DNA of 64,000 nt from Beroe forskalii (GCA_011033025.1 WFMF01000257.1:62001-126000), one strand, 5' to 3'; positions 33,331 to 46,347 are shown, numbered from the stretch's first letter. Program-made: numbers and translations. Notes: generated from the sequence alone by a model not told the origin.

Positions 33331-33700
33331 GGTGATATTACATGGCGAAACCACAAAAATTAACGCGCTAAAAATACGTAATAACGTGAAAAATAGACTT
33401 TGACAAGTAGCATACAGCCGTCAGACAGGTTGATGTGTAAATTTACATCCGGCCCGGATAAGAACAAATTAGTGCTAAATCGTTGGTGGTGTGTCTTGCA
33501 GGAATAATTACAGATTTTGCCATCAACCCACTGCTGTAAATCTTGATAAAGACGTCACCTTGAACATTTTGTTCATCGTGAATGTATAAAATTCTATTAC
33601 CACAGAATGCAGATCTATGTTTGTCCCATCCAAATTATGCAAATTCGATTGACACTTTACTGAGTTGCTATCATAATATAAGGGTTATAGGTTCGTTCCC

Positions 33701-33737
33701 GACCCTATAACCCCGGAAAATCCGGGGTTATAGGGTC
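33701..33737. repeat. Perfect 17-bp stem, 3-base loop
   Basis: GACCCTATAACCCCGGA, then AAA, then its exact inverse. Variants of the ACCCTATAA word recur to 33,785, so this may be the core of a small element. Confidence 0.85.
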
Positions 33738-33920
33738 GGAAACGACCATATAACATGGGGTTATAGGATCTGACCGACCCTATAATATAGAAATACCCCG
33801 ATGTATATGGTAGCAAATAAGGGCTTATGAGCCATGTAACATGTGTTACACATAATGTGTGTATACAGTGTATTATACCAGTTATCAGTAACAGATAAAG
33901 CCTTGTAAATTCGGTGGGGT

Positions 33921-34110
33921 GGGCTGCCGCCTGGTTGAGTGGTATCAGCTGCCATCATGATCTAGCGCTCAGGCGAGAGATCGGCAGTTCGATGCTCGGG
34001 GAAATCCTCACTCATAAAAGGGGTAAACGTGCCAACCTAACCTTGGGTAGCCTACTTTTCCGAGTTGCAAGGCTGCGTATATCTGTCGATACCGTGTATT
34101 TCAGTGCATT
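33921..34110 (+). repeat. tRNA-derived SINE head
   Basis: An A-box-like TGGTTGAGTGGTATC (33,932-33,946) and a B-box-like GGCAGTTCGATGC (33,982-33,994) lie 36 bases apart, as in a tRNA-derived RNA polymerase III promoter. The cloverleaf cannot be closed, so it is not a tRNA gene. Downstream sequence (CATAAAAGGGGTAAACGTGC...) is presumably the SINE body, end uncertain. Confidence 0.55.
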
Positions 34111-34417
34111 GCATGTGATACGACTGTACACCCACACAGAATCTATGAATCAATGAGCATTGTTTCATTGAATTCTCATTGAAGGTTGAACTTTTAACAG
34201 CTTTAAAACTTATGGCAGGAATCTATGAATTCAATTACGGTATTGACAATTGATTTTTTGTCATCAGCTGGAATCAAGATTCAAAGCAGGCAGAGATAAA
34301 TTTAACCTCCTACTGGCAACTGGGTTGAATGATCGACTGAGCCAGTGAGCCATGTGGTTGGTCACTCTGACAACCTGTCAGATTTTCTCACCAAGGTATA
34401 ATTAATTATTTCAGAAA

Positions 34418-34488
34418 TGGGAATCGAATCAGCAATCTCCTAATTGAGATTTATCTAAAGCCTTGCTCATCTGAGCTATCAGGTGCAA
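34418..34488 (-). repeat. tRNA-like sequence, second SINE head or tRNA relic
   Basis: On the minus strand TGATAGCTCAGATGAGCAAG (A box) is followed by GCTGATTCGATTCCC (B box) at tRNA spacing. Acceptor-stem pairing is poor. It resembles a decayed tRNA or SINE promoter. Confidence 0.5.
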
Positions 34489-35445
34489 CTTTTTCATAGT
34501 TGCTATTACTAGCACATTCACTGTATGAGGTTAAAGCAGGTTATCATGATATTGGTGAATTACTACCTACCTTACTTGCATAGGTATTCTTTATTTCTGA
34601 ATATACAGTTGAGAGTTGGAATTCATGACAGAATGTGGGTACTATCCCCATAAGCCAAAATATTCCCCCATTCAGGCCGTAGATCATATTGCTGTCAATA
34701 AATTTCTTGTGATACAAAAAGCATCACGTTTATTATACGTTTTGGAAAGTTCTGAATTTAATAATTTTCAGTCAAAATATACACAAAAAGTAGGCGTGGC
34801 CACTACTGGCCAAAATACTGAGCCCAGAGCCTAGATGGTTTTATTAATCGATTTCTCGGGTCAAAAGACATGGGTCTAGAGTATGATCATGCAAATGTTC
34901 CAATGCTTCCGAAAGTTCCAATTTTTAGCCAAAATGTATATAAAAACAGGTGGGCGTGGCCGCTACTGGTCGAAATATTGGGTTTAGAGGTCAGATTATG
35001 GTTTTATTTAATCGATTTCTCGGGTCAAAAAACATGGGTCTAGAGCATAATCATGCCTATGTTCCAATATATCAAAAAGTTCCGATTTTTAGCAAAATAC
35101 CCACGACAAAAAGTGGGCGTGGCCCCTACTGGTCAAAATATTGGGTTTAGAGCTAAGATAATGGTTTTAATCGATTTCTCGGGTCAAAAAACATGGTTCT
35201 AGAGTATAATCATGCCTCATTTGCCATTTTGTGAATTTTTAGTGATTTTCGCCAAAAATTCCCACGGTCAAAAAGGGCGTGGCCATATCTCGAAAAGTGC
35301 CGACCGGATTTTCGGGGATTCCGGTTTGGTGACTCCTGGGACCATAATGAATCGAAAAAACACCCTAAGTCATTGCCCCAAGTTAGTTCCCTGACTGATC
35401 CCATTTTCGACCGGACTATATGGTCCGGTCAAGTGGCCGGTGGGA

Positions 35446-36002
35446 GTAGCATTTTATAGATGGTGTTCTGCCATTCCTCTTTCATCCTGTTGCTCAACCA
35501 ATTGCCTGGAGCACCAAATTGGGGAAGATCTCGATATAAGCCCATACTCAATTGAATATTAACGATTATCTTCCCTTTTCAGGTTTTAGCAGTTCTTGTA
35601 GAGAGAATACTTACGGGTTTTCCATCGACCAGCATAAAGCCACGAAAAGCCGTAAGCTTTCGGCATTTTGTGACCTCCAGACTGCTCGTCCACCTGCTGC
35701 CATCACTCCTGTAACATGCTGTTTACAACTCGGATCACGGCTCCATGATCAGCAGGTGATTAATTCTTTTATTCTGATTGCAGATTGAAAAGTAATCGCA
35801 TTCCAATTTTGTGCTTGAGGGATAATCAACTTTTGTGTACCTATAAGATTCGGATCACACTTGATTGTGTAAGACCTTAGACCTTTAGACCATTCATTGA
35901 AGCATCGACTTGATAATAATGAATACCCACTACCTATGACTCTAAGAGAAAGCTGCAGGGAGTGACTTAGCATATGAAAAATCATTAAGCACTAAGCAGT
36001 CT
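35446..36002. other. Unassigned spacer
   Basis: No gene or repeat I can support. Confidence 0.5.
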
Positions 36003-37183
36003 ATATAGGAATTGCTCACGATATTTTTTATTGCCTTCACATTTCACAATTTTTGATTTGTAGTATAGCGAAAGAGTAAAGAAACGGAGACCTTATTTCA
36101 TGCCATGCCACACGAAGTGTTTTTACGTTGCGTTTCTCAGGCATTTTGTTCGACATTGTTTCAATAACCCCACATCAAGATGTGCGATGGGTTCACAAAG
36201 AGTGCCTGGCACAAAGTGAGTGCATCATTGGCAGGGAAGATTGTCATCATGCTAATCGTACGCAGGCTTTACAGCAAAATCTTTAATTATGACGTCAGTA
36301 TGCATTTTAAATATCTTTGAGTCTTGGTACATTGCATCGAAGGTTCTCAGCTGTCCTATCTGGCAATGGTGGGCTGTATGGTACACTTAACCGGCCAAAT
36401 TTTTTTTGCATGAAATGCAGGTTTTGTAATCTTTTATGTACAAAAAAGTTTTTAAAACCAGAATTTCATGCAAAAAATTGGGCGGCTAAGTGACACCATA
36501 CAGCCCACCATTGCCAGAAAGGATAGCTGACAACCTTTGATGTAATGTAACGTGATATTTTAAAGGCATGCAGACGTCATAAGTAAACATTTTGTTATTT
36601 AGTTGTGCGCGATTTTCAAACGCAAGGAATTATTTTTTACGTGCGTTCTAAAATTCAAAACTACTCCCTGTCTGCATCTACTTGCGTAGAGCCAATTTCA
36701 TGACGCAGTGGTCCCGACTCTGTACATGATGTTATGGATTTTTGATCGGCACACTTTGTGGGCCCATCGCACATCTTGATGTGTGGTTATTGAAACAATG
36801 TGCAAGAATGAATTCAAAGCCGCTCTGGCCTAGTCAATCCTGGAACTCTGGAAATGCTTCACCTAGGCCGGTTTGGTGTCAGGTGAAACTCATCGTGAAA
36901 CACGGCGGAAAGCGTGTGGGTGGTATGGCATGAAATAAGGGTTCTGTGTCTTTACTCTTCCTCTATACTCATTACTTCATTACTCCCTGACTGTGGCTTT
37001 CTTAAAGTCTTAACAAGGAAGGGGCTGAGACGGGTACTGCACAATTAACTGTCAGAACTACCGGTATGACATCAACCCGGCCTAGGTGGAGACTTTGTCA
37101 GAGCGGCTTTGAATTCGCTATACTATAAAAAAAAACTCAACAATTGTGAAGGCAATCAAAATATCGTGAGCAATTCCTATTGG
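36003..37183. mobile_element. Nested palindromic (foldback) element, about 1.2 kb
   Basis: Outer arms: AGGAATTGCTCACGATATTT at the left and its inverse at the right end. Further in, the arms match again: ATTTCATGCCATGCCACAC, CACATC(A/T)AGATGTGCGATG, and GGTGGGCTGTATGGT with its inverse ACCATACAGCCCACC, around a centre near 36,440. A second inverted pair lies entirely within the right arm (GAATTCAAAGCCGCTCTGG at 36,809 and its inverse at about 37,096-37,115). This is a palindrome within a palindrome. Confidence 0.75.
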
Positions 37184-38370
37184 TGCCTTCGATTTCTTCG
37201 AAAGCCATGAAATTGCAAAAACTTTCGATATGAGTATTTGTGATGTCACAGTTTTCTAACTTCTGTCATGATCAACCATGAGATGACTTTTCCTGCTTAA
37301 GTCATCTTTTCCTGCTTAAGTCATCTTTTCCTACCTATAGCTACAATTGCAATTTCAGTAAAAAATCACATACTTAAGTACGTACTCAAGTTTTTATCTT
37401 TAAATTAAGTTCCGCTGAAGTTTTCTGACTTTAGTATGATTTCGGAAATACTTTTCACCTAGTTTTGAATGACTGAATGAAGTCCGTTTTTTGACTTACG
37501 TTCGGGTTCGGAATTAAGGACCTCCAGAACACCATCGTTACTTCATTTAACTTCCAATTTTTGTATTTCAGAGTTTCAGTGTTCCTGCTGGCAGCTCTCT
37601 GTTTGGTGCCTCTGCTGTTGGGTGTCCCGCAAGCTGCTGCAATGTCCCTGGCAGCACTCTCTTCGAGGTGTCATGTACTGTCACTGCCACATGCTGCTCG
37701 GTGTCTGGTGTCCCCCGAACTATAGTCTTATGTTCTTGAACTATAGTCTGATGTCCGAACTATAGACTATAGTCTGATGTCCGGTACCTCCTCTTCATGA
37801 TTCCGTTTAAGAATAATGTGTATCGAATCAGTAAGTTTTCTTAACTTTTCAAGAGTTTTCTTAACTTTTCAAGTTTATGATCCGATCATACCGAAATTCA
37901 ATTCCAATCGTATTTTTTGTGGTTTATCTTGCTAAATTTATTTTTGGCGTGCATGCTAGATAATTTTGTTTCCCTGAAGATATGTTGAGTGTAAGTGTAA
38001 CTTGTGTTACTTGTTAGTCATCTCTGTTCATGATACCGCATTTAATTGAAAGGAATTTGACTTTATATGTTTGGCTTTGACTCTGTACCACTATTAGTAT
38101 TAATATTTAATTGAAAGTAAATGTTGTTCACATTGCTGGATGATGGAACTATGATCAAATATCATTAAATTGACAAGTATGATCACCAATAACCAAAGGA
38201 TAGTTTATCGTAGCTATGCCGCCTGTAGTGTTGCTGCGTAATTTCAGTACACCTTCAAAACGTGTCGGTTCGTGCTGCGCGCGTCAAATATTGGCGCGCA
38301 CAGCACGCACACCCATATCTGCCTCTGAATCCGAGTCCATGTTTCCGGTAAAATTGTGACAAAAATGTGA
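37184..38370. other. Spacer with short direct repeats
   Basis: Contains CTTAAGTCATCTTTTCCTG units (37,280-37,330) and (G)AACTATAGTCTGATGTCCG units (37,715-37,785). No gene is supported. Confidence 0.5.
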
Positions 38371-39830
38371 CGAATTTCAAAATTTGTCACAATTTTGAAA
38401 TAAACCTCACCATGGCCATAATATACCCGATATTGGCCTGATTTCGGTTCATAAGTGTGAGGTATCAGTATGCGATGACATTCAATGCATAATTGCGCCA
38501 TTTATTATACTGCACGTGCGAAAAATGCGCGTCACGTGCAAAAATTGAAAATTCTAAAAATCGTCTCAATCACTTCCAAAATGTCCAAAACGTATTCTAT
38601 AAAAGTCTGGGAACAAAAATCGGAAAAATAAAATTTCGCTCTTAGCCTGGAGTGATTCTGAACATAAAAATATTTGCAGGTTCAAAATTTGTCACAATTT
38701 TGAAATAAACCTCACCATGGCCATAATATACCCGATATTGGCCTGATTTCGGTTCATTAGTGTGAGGTATCAGTATGCGATGACATTCAATGCATAATTG
38801 CGCCATTTATTATACTGCACGTGCGAAAAATGCGCGTCACGTGCAAAAATTGAAAATTCTAAAAATCGTCTCAATCACTTCCAAAATGTCCAAAACGTAT
38901 TCTATAAAAGTCTGAGAACAAAAATCGGAAAAATAAAATTTCGCTCTTAGCCTGGAGTGATTCTGAACATAGAAATATTTGCAGGTTCAAAATTTGTCAC
39001 AATTTTGAAATAAACCTCACCATGGCCATAATATACCCGATATTGGCCTGATTTCGGTTCATTAGTGTGAGGTATCAGTATGCGATGACATTCAATGCAT
39101 AATTGCGCCATTTATTATACTGCACGTGCGAAAAATGCGCGTCACGTGCAAAAATTGAAAATTCTAAAAATTGTCTCAATCACTTCCAAATTGTCCAAAA
39201 CGTATTCTATAAAAGTCTGGGAACAAAAATCGGAAAAATAAAATTTCGCTCTTAGCCTGGAGTGATTCTGAACATAGAAATATTTGCAGGTTCAAAATTT
39301 GTCACAATTTTGAAATAAACCTCGCCATGACCATAATATACCTGATAATGATCTGATTTCGGTCCTTAAGTGTGAGATATCAGTATGCGATGACATTCAA
39401 TGCATAATTGCGCTTATTTATTATACTGCACGTGCGAAAATGCGCGTCACGTGCAAAAATTGAAAATTCTAAAATTGTCTCAATCACTTCCAAAATGTCG
39501 AAAACGTATTCTATAAAAGTCTGGGAACAAAATCGGTAAAATAAAATTTCGCTCTTAGTCTGACGTGATTCTGAACATAGAAATTATTGCAGGCTCAAAA
39601 TTTGTCACAATTTTGAAATAAACCTCACCATGGTCATAATATACCTGATAATGATCTGATTTCGGTCTATGACTGTGAGATATCGATATGCGGTGACATC
39701 TTATGCCTTAAATTGCGCCATTCATTATACTGCAAGTGCGAAAAATGCAAAAAAATTATTGCAGGTTCCTGGTTCAAAATTTGTCACAATTTTGAAATTA
39801 ACCTCACCATGCATGGTCATAATTACCTTC
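38371..39830. repeat. 305-bp satellite, about five copies
   Basis: ATTTGTCACAATTTTGAAAT recurs at 38,381, 38,687, 38,992 and about 39,298 and 39,600, with a shortened start near 39,778. The first three periods are nearly identical and the fourth and fifth more diverged, as expected for an array that homogenises in its middle. Each unit contains GCACGTGCGAAAAATGCGCG and a second CACGTG about 20 bases on. Confidence 0.9.
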
Positions 39831-40302
39831 GATGTTTGGACGGCAGAAATAAAGATATGGGTCTTCATGAGTCATTCTTGCAATAGAATTTGCATATTTT
39901 TCAAGAACTCGAAATCCATTTGTATAATTGGTATTTAGAAGGTTAAATGTTCAAAATGATAAACGAAACAAATCAAAATTGAGCTATTGAAGTTAATGAG
40001 AACGGTAATTGAAGTAGAATTTATGTGACCAGGTTTGTGCAAAATCAGTTGTTTTATGTTTTTTACGCTAGATGCTTAGATGAAGTACCAAAAACACAGA
40101 TTAGCAAATAACCACTGAGCTATGGGAGTATTTTAGTATTTACAACGGTACTCGACTGCAGACTTCTTTGTGACCAATTCTACACGTAAATTAGTTGTTC
40201 CACGTTAGATATTATAGTACCTAATACCTATACTCCTATACAGCTATACTACAAAGCGAAATATAGGCAATGGTCGTTATTCAAGTACTCAAGTAGGATT
40301 GG

Positions 40303-41127
40303 TAAAATGGTAGTATAGGAAAATAGCTGATTTCAGCGTAAAATAGCCCCCATTAGCCCCCATGGGGGCTACGTGAGGGGCTATGAGGGGCTACGTGAGG
40401 GGCTATGAGGGGCTATGAGGGGCTACGTGAGGGGCTATGAGGGGCTACGTGAGGGGCTATGAGGGGCTACGTGAGGGGCTACGTGAGGGGCTATGAGGGG
40501 GCTACGTGAGGGGCTATGAGGGCCTATGAGGGGGCTAAGGAGGCTACATGAGGGGCTATGAGGGGCTAGCGAAGAAGAATGCAAACGATATAGAGGAACA
40601 TGTTCCGAGGGCTCCAAGAGAGGGGTTAGTTCAGAAAAACATTAAAACTGTGTAATGGATGTCATAATTTTGCAATTTAGAACACAAAATGCACTCCCGT
40701 GGGGGCTATTTCATTCAGTCAAATTTAGCTCCCATTAGCCTCTCATATGGGTGCTATAGCCCCTCATATGGGTGCTATAGCCCCTCACGGAAATGCGTTG
40801 ATACATAATTCGTGGGGGCTAATGGGGGCTAAATTCGTTAAAACGTCTTGTGAGGGGCTATGAGGGGCTAAATTGAAGATTTAGCGCCCATGGGGGCTAC
40901 GTGAGGGGCTATGAGGGGCTACGTGAGGGGCTATGAGGGGCTAAATAAACATTTTAGCCCCTCACCGTGAGGGGCTACCGAATGCAAATAGCCCCCACCG
41001 TATATTAGCGCCCATGGGGGCTAGACACCATGATTAGCCCCTCACGTAGCCCCTCACGTAGCCCCCATGGGGGCTAATGGGGGCTATTTTACGCTGAAAT
41101 CAGCTATGTTCCTATACTACCATTTTA
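40303..41127. mobile_element. Foldback element with GGGGCTA(CGT/TGA) minisatellite core
   Basis: Arms of about 65 bp (starting TAAAATGGTAGTATAGGAA at the left, inverse at the right) run into ATAGCCCCCATTAGCCCCCA on one side and its inverse on the other. The core alternates GGGGCTACGTGA and GGGGCTATGA units (40,360-40,570) and the inverted TAGCCCCTCA units (40,735-41,070). The whole body can pair with itself. Confidence 0.8.
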
Positions 41128-41911
41128 TCGTAGGATTAAGAAAGTTAGAAAAAAGTATTTGAAATATAGAATGAACTCGGAATAGAATGAACTCGGGAAT
41201 GGAATGAAATCTCCTTATAGGATCAAGTCTCTTATTAATACAGTTCAATCCTGTCAATAATTGTTGTAAACAGTAATTTTGTTAGTTTAAATTAATACAA
41301 TATTGGACAATTGCAAACAAAGGGAAGAAATCGAACTTGCAGAATAATATCAATGTTTGCCCAGGAGCTCAGGAAAACAGCTTGTCTAGACGTGGTGTTC
41401 TTATTTGTTTTTATTACCTTTAACGTACTTTTGTATAATCGTTTATCTCGTTTGGATGAAATTTCTCGTGGCTTCTAATTGGACTTCAGAATGAGGCACA
41501 ATGAGGAACTGCGTAAGGAACCCCGAGTTGGTAGATTGGCTGATGAGCCCAACCATGTCTAATGAGATGTCACAAATTGTACTGCTGTTAATTTACCCCT
41601 CTCATATTACCATAATTGTGCCAGAAAGTAATGGCAATTGGGGTTAAGTATCACAAAAGCATTGCTGGCTATTGCTGATTGTAATTAGCAAAAAATATTC
41701 AGAAAACATTAATTGATCCTAACTATGGGCGCTACAAACCAAAACATTCCACCTTGATTTACGAGAATTTTAGCTTCAACAATATGCGTAGCGCGCAACA
41801 CGCCGCGCTAAATTTGTCACAATTCTGCTCGGAAACATGTTCTGCTGAATCCATAGGTGTGTGTCCCGTAGGGAAGCGCGCGGCGCGTACACACACCTAT
41901 GCGGGCTTAGG
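41128..41911. other. Spacer with GC-rich inverted words
   Basis: Contains CATAGGTGTGTGT / ACACACACCTATG (41,854-41,903), surrounding GCGCGCGGCGCG. No gene is supported. Confidence 0.5.
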
Positions 41912-42534
41912 AATGTGCAACTGCAAGTGCAAATGCAATGGCCATTATAGCGAAAAAAGTGAAGATCAAGCAGGGTGTGCAACTGTCATGTGCAATACAA
42001 AATTCAATGGCAGTACATTATATGTTTAACTTTGTAGCATCTTTGAGATCGACCAAATCTGTAGGGCTCCTGATATTCAAGAATTGCCATTGGACATGAG
42101 GAATTGAAAATGAATGAAACGATTGCTTGTCAAACTGCAGGAGTAACTGTAAGATCAGATTGAAAGGCGGCTTCTCAATTCTCATCCTTATAACCGACAT
42201 TTATCCACTTTGATTGATTTGTAAAGTTGCATTTGAATTCAGGAGCAAACAGCAGAGTAAGAGCTATAAGTAAGTATCGAAAATTTGGGAAAATTTCCGC
42301 ATATCCTCGGTCGAGGAAACAATGTATGTCGACGGGCAATGTCCATTCCTTTCTCTGACTTGTTGTTTATCAACAAGTATTGACGTTGATCAATAAGTAT
42401 GTTCAATGGAAGATCAAGATAAACATAGGAACAGGAAAATCTTGGGGCCTTGAAATTTTGGAACCTTGGGAATAAAAGGCCAAACAATAAAAGGAAACCT
42501 GGGCCGGGTTAAGGAAAAAAACCCCCTGGGAGTT

Positions 42535-42573
<39 letters not shown>

Positions 42574-45500
42574 AGGTTTTTGGCGGATGGGGGCCCAAAT
42601 TAGGGCCAAAAAAAATTGAAAATTCCTTTTTTTGTACTCGGGTTAAAATTTACCTCACTTTAAATTCTTAAAATTGGGAACAGAGGAAATGGCAAATTGG
42701 GGCTTTAAAAAACTTGCGGTGGCAAAGGGTAAGCAAAAACCGGCTTAATTTTATCCTAAAGGGGCCCCCGCATTTGAATTCGGGCAAACCCAAAGCAGAA
42801 TAAGGATTTACAAAAGATTTGGCTTTTTCGGCCCGGAAAAATTTGGAAGGCGGGGGCCCATTTTAATTTTGTTTTTATCAACGAATTAAAGGCCCGACTT
42901 TAAGTTGAAATTGGAAGAGGAAGAAAAGGGGGAAACAGAAAAGGGAAATCAATCTTCATTCACACCAAAAATTCATTTTGGGGGGTTTAAAACTTAATTT
43001 TCGGGAAAAAACAAAGATGGGCGGCACCCCTTTTTTGGCAAAAAATGTACAGGCAATTTTTCCCTTGATGCCTTTGCCCATCAACATATGCTGCCTTTTT
43101 CAAAAAACCCAACTTTTCGGCAATTTACATGACGTTGTCGGGCAAAAAATTTAATTGCGTACCGAAAAAAAGTGGACCCCCCCGGAAAAAAGGCGCCCCC
43201 CGGTACCGGCGTTTATTCAACTTCAAAACCCAAAGGCAAAAAAACGGCTTTTAACAAAGTTGGCCTATAATTTTACCTAAAGGGGTTTCAGTAGGCAAAA
43301 TTGCCGCCTTTAGAAAAGCGGGAGAAAAACCTTTTTTCAAAGGGGTTTTTTTTCCCTGTCCCTTTTCTTTTTGGGAAAGGGAAAAATTTGGGACAGGGGA
43401 AAAGGGTCGCCCTTCCCCTTTAACCCATACGTTTCAAATCGACGACGAATCGAATGACGAATCGAACTGACGAATCGAACGATCGAATCGAATCGATGAA
43501 TCGAATGACGAATCGAATTTATCGAATCGAATCGACGAAATCGAATCGACGAATCGAATCGACGTAATCGAATGACGAATCAATCACTACTGAATCGACG
43601 AATTGAATCGACGAATCGAATCGACGAATGAATCGACGAATCGAATCGACGAATCGAAATCGACGAATCGAACGATGAATCGAATCGACGAATCGAATCG
43701 ACGAACCGAATCGACGAATCGGAATTGACGAACCGAATCGACGAATGACGAATGAATCGACGAATCGAATCGACGAATCGAATTTCGACGAATCGAATCG
43801 ACGAATCGAATTGACGAATCGAATCGACGAATCGAATCGACGAATCGAATTTGACGAATCGAATCGACGAAACGAATCGACGAAACGAATCGACGAATCG
43901 AATCGACGAATCGAATTGACGAATCGAACCGACGAATTGAATCGACGAATCGAATCGACGAATCGAATCGACGAATGAATTTGACGAACGAATTCAGACG
44001 AATCGAATCGACGAATGGAATCGACGAATCGAATCGACGAATCGAATTCGACGAACGAATCGATGAATGAATTGATTTTAAATCGAATCGATTGAATTCG
44101 AAGACGAATCGAATCGACGAATCGAATCAACGAACCGAATCGGACGAATCAAATCAACGAAATCGAATCGACGAATCGAATCGACGAATCGAATTTCATC
44201 GAATTGAATCGATTTAATCGGAATCGACGAATCGAATCGACGAATTGAATTCCATCGAATCGAATCGACGAATCGAATTGACGAATCGAACGACGAATCG
44301 AATCGACGAATGAATCGAATGATGAATCGAATCGACGAATCGAATCGACGAATTGAATAAAATTTAAAATTTCAAACCCAAAACGAAATCAAATTTTGAC
44401 GAATCAAAATTGACAAATTTGAATCGAGAATCAAAATCGTTTTAAAATCGAATTTAAATTTGTCGTTTTTAATCAAATTTTGACGAATCGAATCGACGAA
44501 CAATTTTGTTTTGAATCAAATCGAAAATTAAAATCGACAATCGAATTGCAAATTTGAATTTGTTGAGCAATGCCCTTTTTGTGTTGATGGGGTATATTCC
44601 CAAAAATTTCTTGTTAATGAATCTAATCAGAAAGGCAAGGGGTTTTTGAGTTTTTCCCTTTTTAGGGTAAAAAGGGGAAAGGGGACGCCGTTTTGTAAGA
44701 GCCAAGGGATTTGCCTTTCCAAAAGGGGGAAAACGGGGAAACCCCTATTCATTTAAAGTATTCGTATCTTTCCCAATAACCTTTTTTATCCCCTTTGAGA
44801 AGTTACGTAGGGGTTTCGAAAATCAATCAGAAATTTTAAAATTATTCTTTTTTATCCGAATTTTCAATTTACATAACGGGGTTAATAAAGCCATTCAGCT
44901 CATCAAATTGGGAATTAGCATGTAGTGATCAGAAAAGCAAATGAAGCCCCAAAAGGAAATGGAGTCAAAGTACAAAAACCAATTTCCTTTGAAATTTTAA
45001 TGTAGGCAAGTACTCCCCCCAGTCTTTTTTTTAAATTTTGCCCAATTAACTTTTTGTTAGTTTTAAAAATTTAAAACCGTTATCGAACTGCTTTTTCCCT
45101 AAGGCAGAAATGGTTTTTTTTTTCCTTTTCCTGGGCTTTATTTTGATCTTCCTTTTGAACATATTATTATAAATTAATACTTTTGATAAAAACAACAAAA
45201 AAGGGAAAATGGACTTTCCCCCTTTTTGAATATTTTTCCTCGACTGGGGAAATATGGGGAAAATTTTCCCAAATTTTTCGATATTTATTTAAGCTCTTAC
45301 CTGCTGTTTGCCCCTTAATTCAAATGCAACTTTACAAATCAATCAAAGTGGATAAATGTCGGTTATAAGGATGAGAATTGAGTAGCTGCCTTTCAATCTG
45401 ATCTTACAGTTACCTGCAGTTTGACAAGCAATCGTTTCATTCATTTTCAATTCCTCATGTCCAATGGCAATTCTTGAATATCAGGAGCCCTACAGATTTG

Positions 45501-45648
45501 GTCGATCTCAAAGATGCTACAAAGTTAAACATATAATGTACTGCCATTAAAATTTGTATTGCACATGACAGTTGCACACCCTGCTTGATCTTCACTTTTT
45601 TTTCGCTATAATGGCCATTGCATTTGCACTTGCAGTTGCACATTGAGG
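41912..45648. repeat. Large inverted repeat with low-quality centre
   Basis: The arm at 41,912-42,420 (GTGCAACTGCAAGTGCAAAT onward) is repeated inverted at about 45,190-45,645. The centre (42,430-45,190) has long homopolymers, a 33-base G run at 42,538-42,570, and distorted repeats of arm sequence (for example CATTTGAATTC near 42,770 copying 42,232). It reads as unpolished consensus of a palindrome. Confidence 0.7.
43440..44350. repeat. 13-bp satellite (CGACGAATCGAAT)n
   Basis: A long run of CGACGAATCGAAT units with frequent one-base drop-outs. The 203-residue minus-strand frame (Arg-Phe-Asp-Ser-Ser-Ile type) is generated by the repeat and is not a gene. Confidence 0.9.
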
Positions 45649-46347
45649 TTCACAAAACTATGCTTCGGTAAACTCAAAATTTACTCTGCAACTCTGCAAG
45701 AAGTGATGGAGCCCGAGATTGGTTTAAAAACTTTTCCCAGTACTATCACAATCAGTATTTGATAAAATTTGCTACATAGCTTGTAATAAATGGAGAATCC
45801 GCGGAAAATTACGCGGAAACTGACCGCGCTGAGCCGCGCGCGCAATTTCTGGCGAGTGTCACGCGACCCTGTCACGTGATAACGTGACAACCACGTGACC
45901 AAATATAAAATGCCAATGCGATGGAACTTCCCGATGTCCAATTTCAAAAATTTTGGTACCATTGAACTCAGCTCATTGAGATCTACACGAGAAGGGTTGT
46001 TCCGATATAGGTTAGGAAAAAAGGGCGCACCCTATTAGGATATACTTATGCGTTTAGCAACTACCAGACAAGGGCAGGGTGAGGTAACATCTGATTTCGC
46101 TTCAAAGTACCCTCACGCCGCGCATATACTTTTCGAGGATGGGGTCGACTATGGGAAGCTGATTTGTAATCAGCCTCAGCTGACTAATTACTTTAATGTA
46201 ATTAAATCTAAGTTATTATTTCAGTGTATTTTGTAATTTATTTATTTTATTTATTATTTCAGAGTATTTTTTATTTAGATTATTTGAAGCATTTGAAATT
46301 TATGTTTCCCAGTTTCTAATTAGTATATTTTTAAGTTGATATTAATG
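45649..46347. other. Unassigned sequence left of the gap
   Basis: Includes GC-rich GCGCTGAGCCGCGCGCGC and several GTCACGTGA words at 45,810-45,900. No gene is supported. Confidence 0.5.

Larger units (their letters stand above)
31165..35445. mobile_element. Long-TIR element of about 4.3 kb with 160-bp subterminal repeats
   Basis: The arms at 31,165-31,930 and 34,785-35,445 are inverted copies of one another. They share GGGAACTAACTTGGGGCAAT, TCCCCGAAAATCCGGTCGGC and the recurrent CCACGCCCACTTTTTGTCG. In the left arm the latter recurs at 31,489, 31,648 and 31,808 (period about 160 bp); the right arm carries the inverse units. Both tips contain a TAGTCCGGT motif. The 2.8-kb interior contains later insertions (Helitron, hairpin MITE, another MITE, SINE heads). 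I see no transposase, so it is a non-autonomous or foldback-like element. Confidence 0.7.

Noticed and set aside
34418..34488. Functional tRNA gene
   Set aside because: A and B boxes are recognisable but the acceptor and other stems do not pair well. A SINE head or relic is more likely.
43519..44130. 203-residue RFDSSI repeat protein
   Set aside because: Generated by the 13-bp satellite in a low-quality region. The opposite strand also has an open frame.
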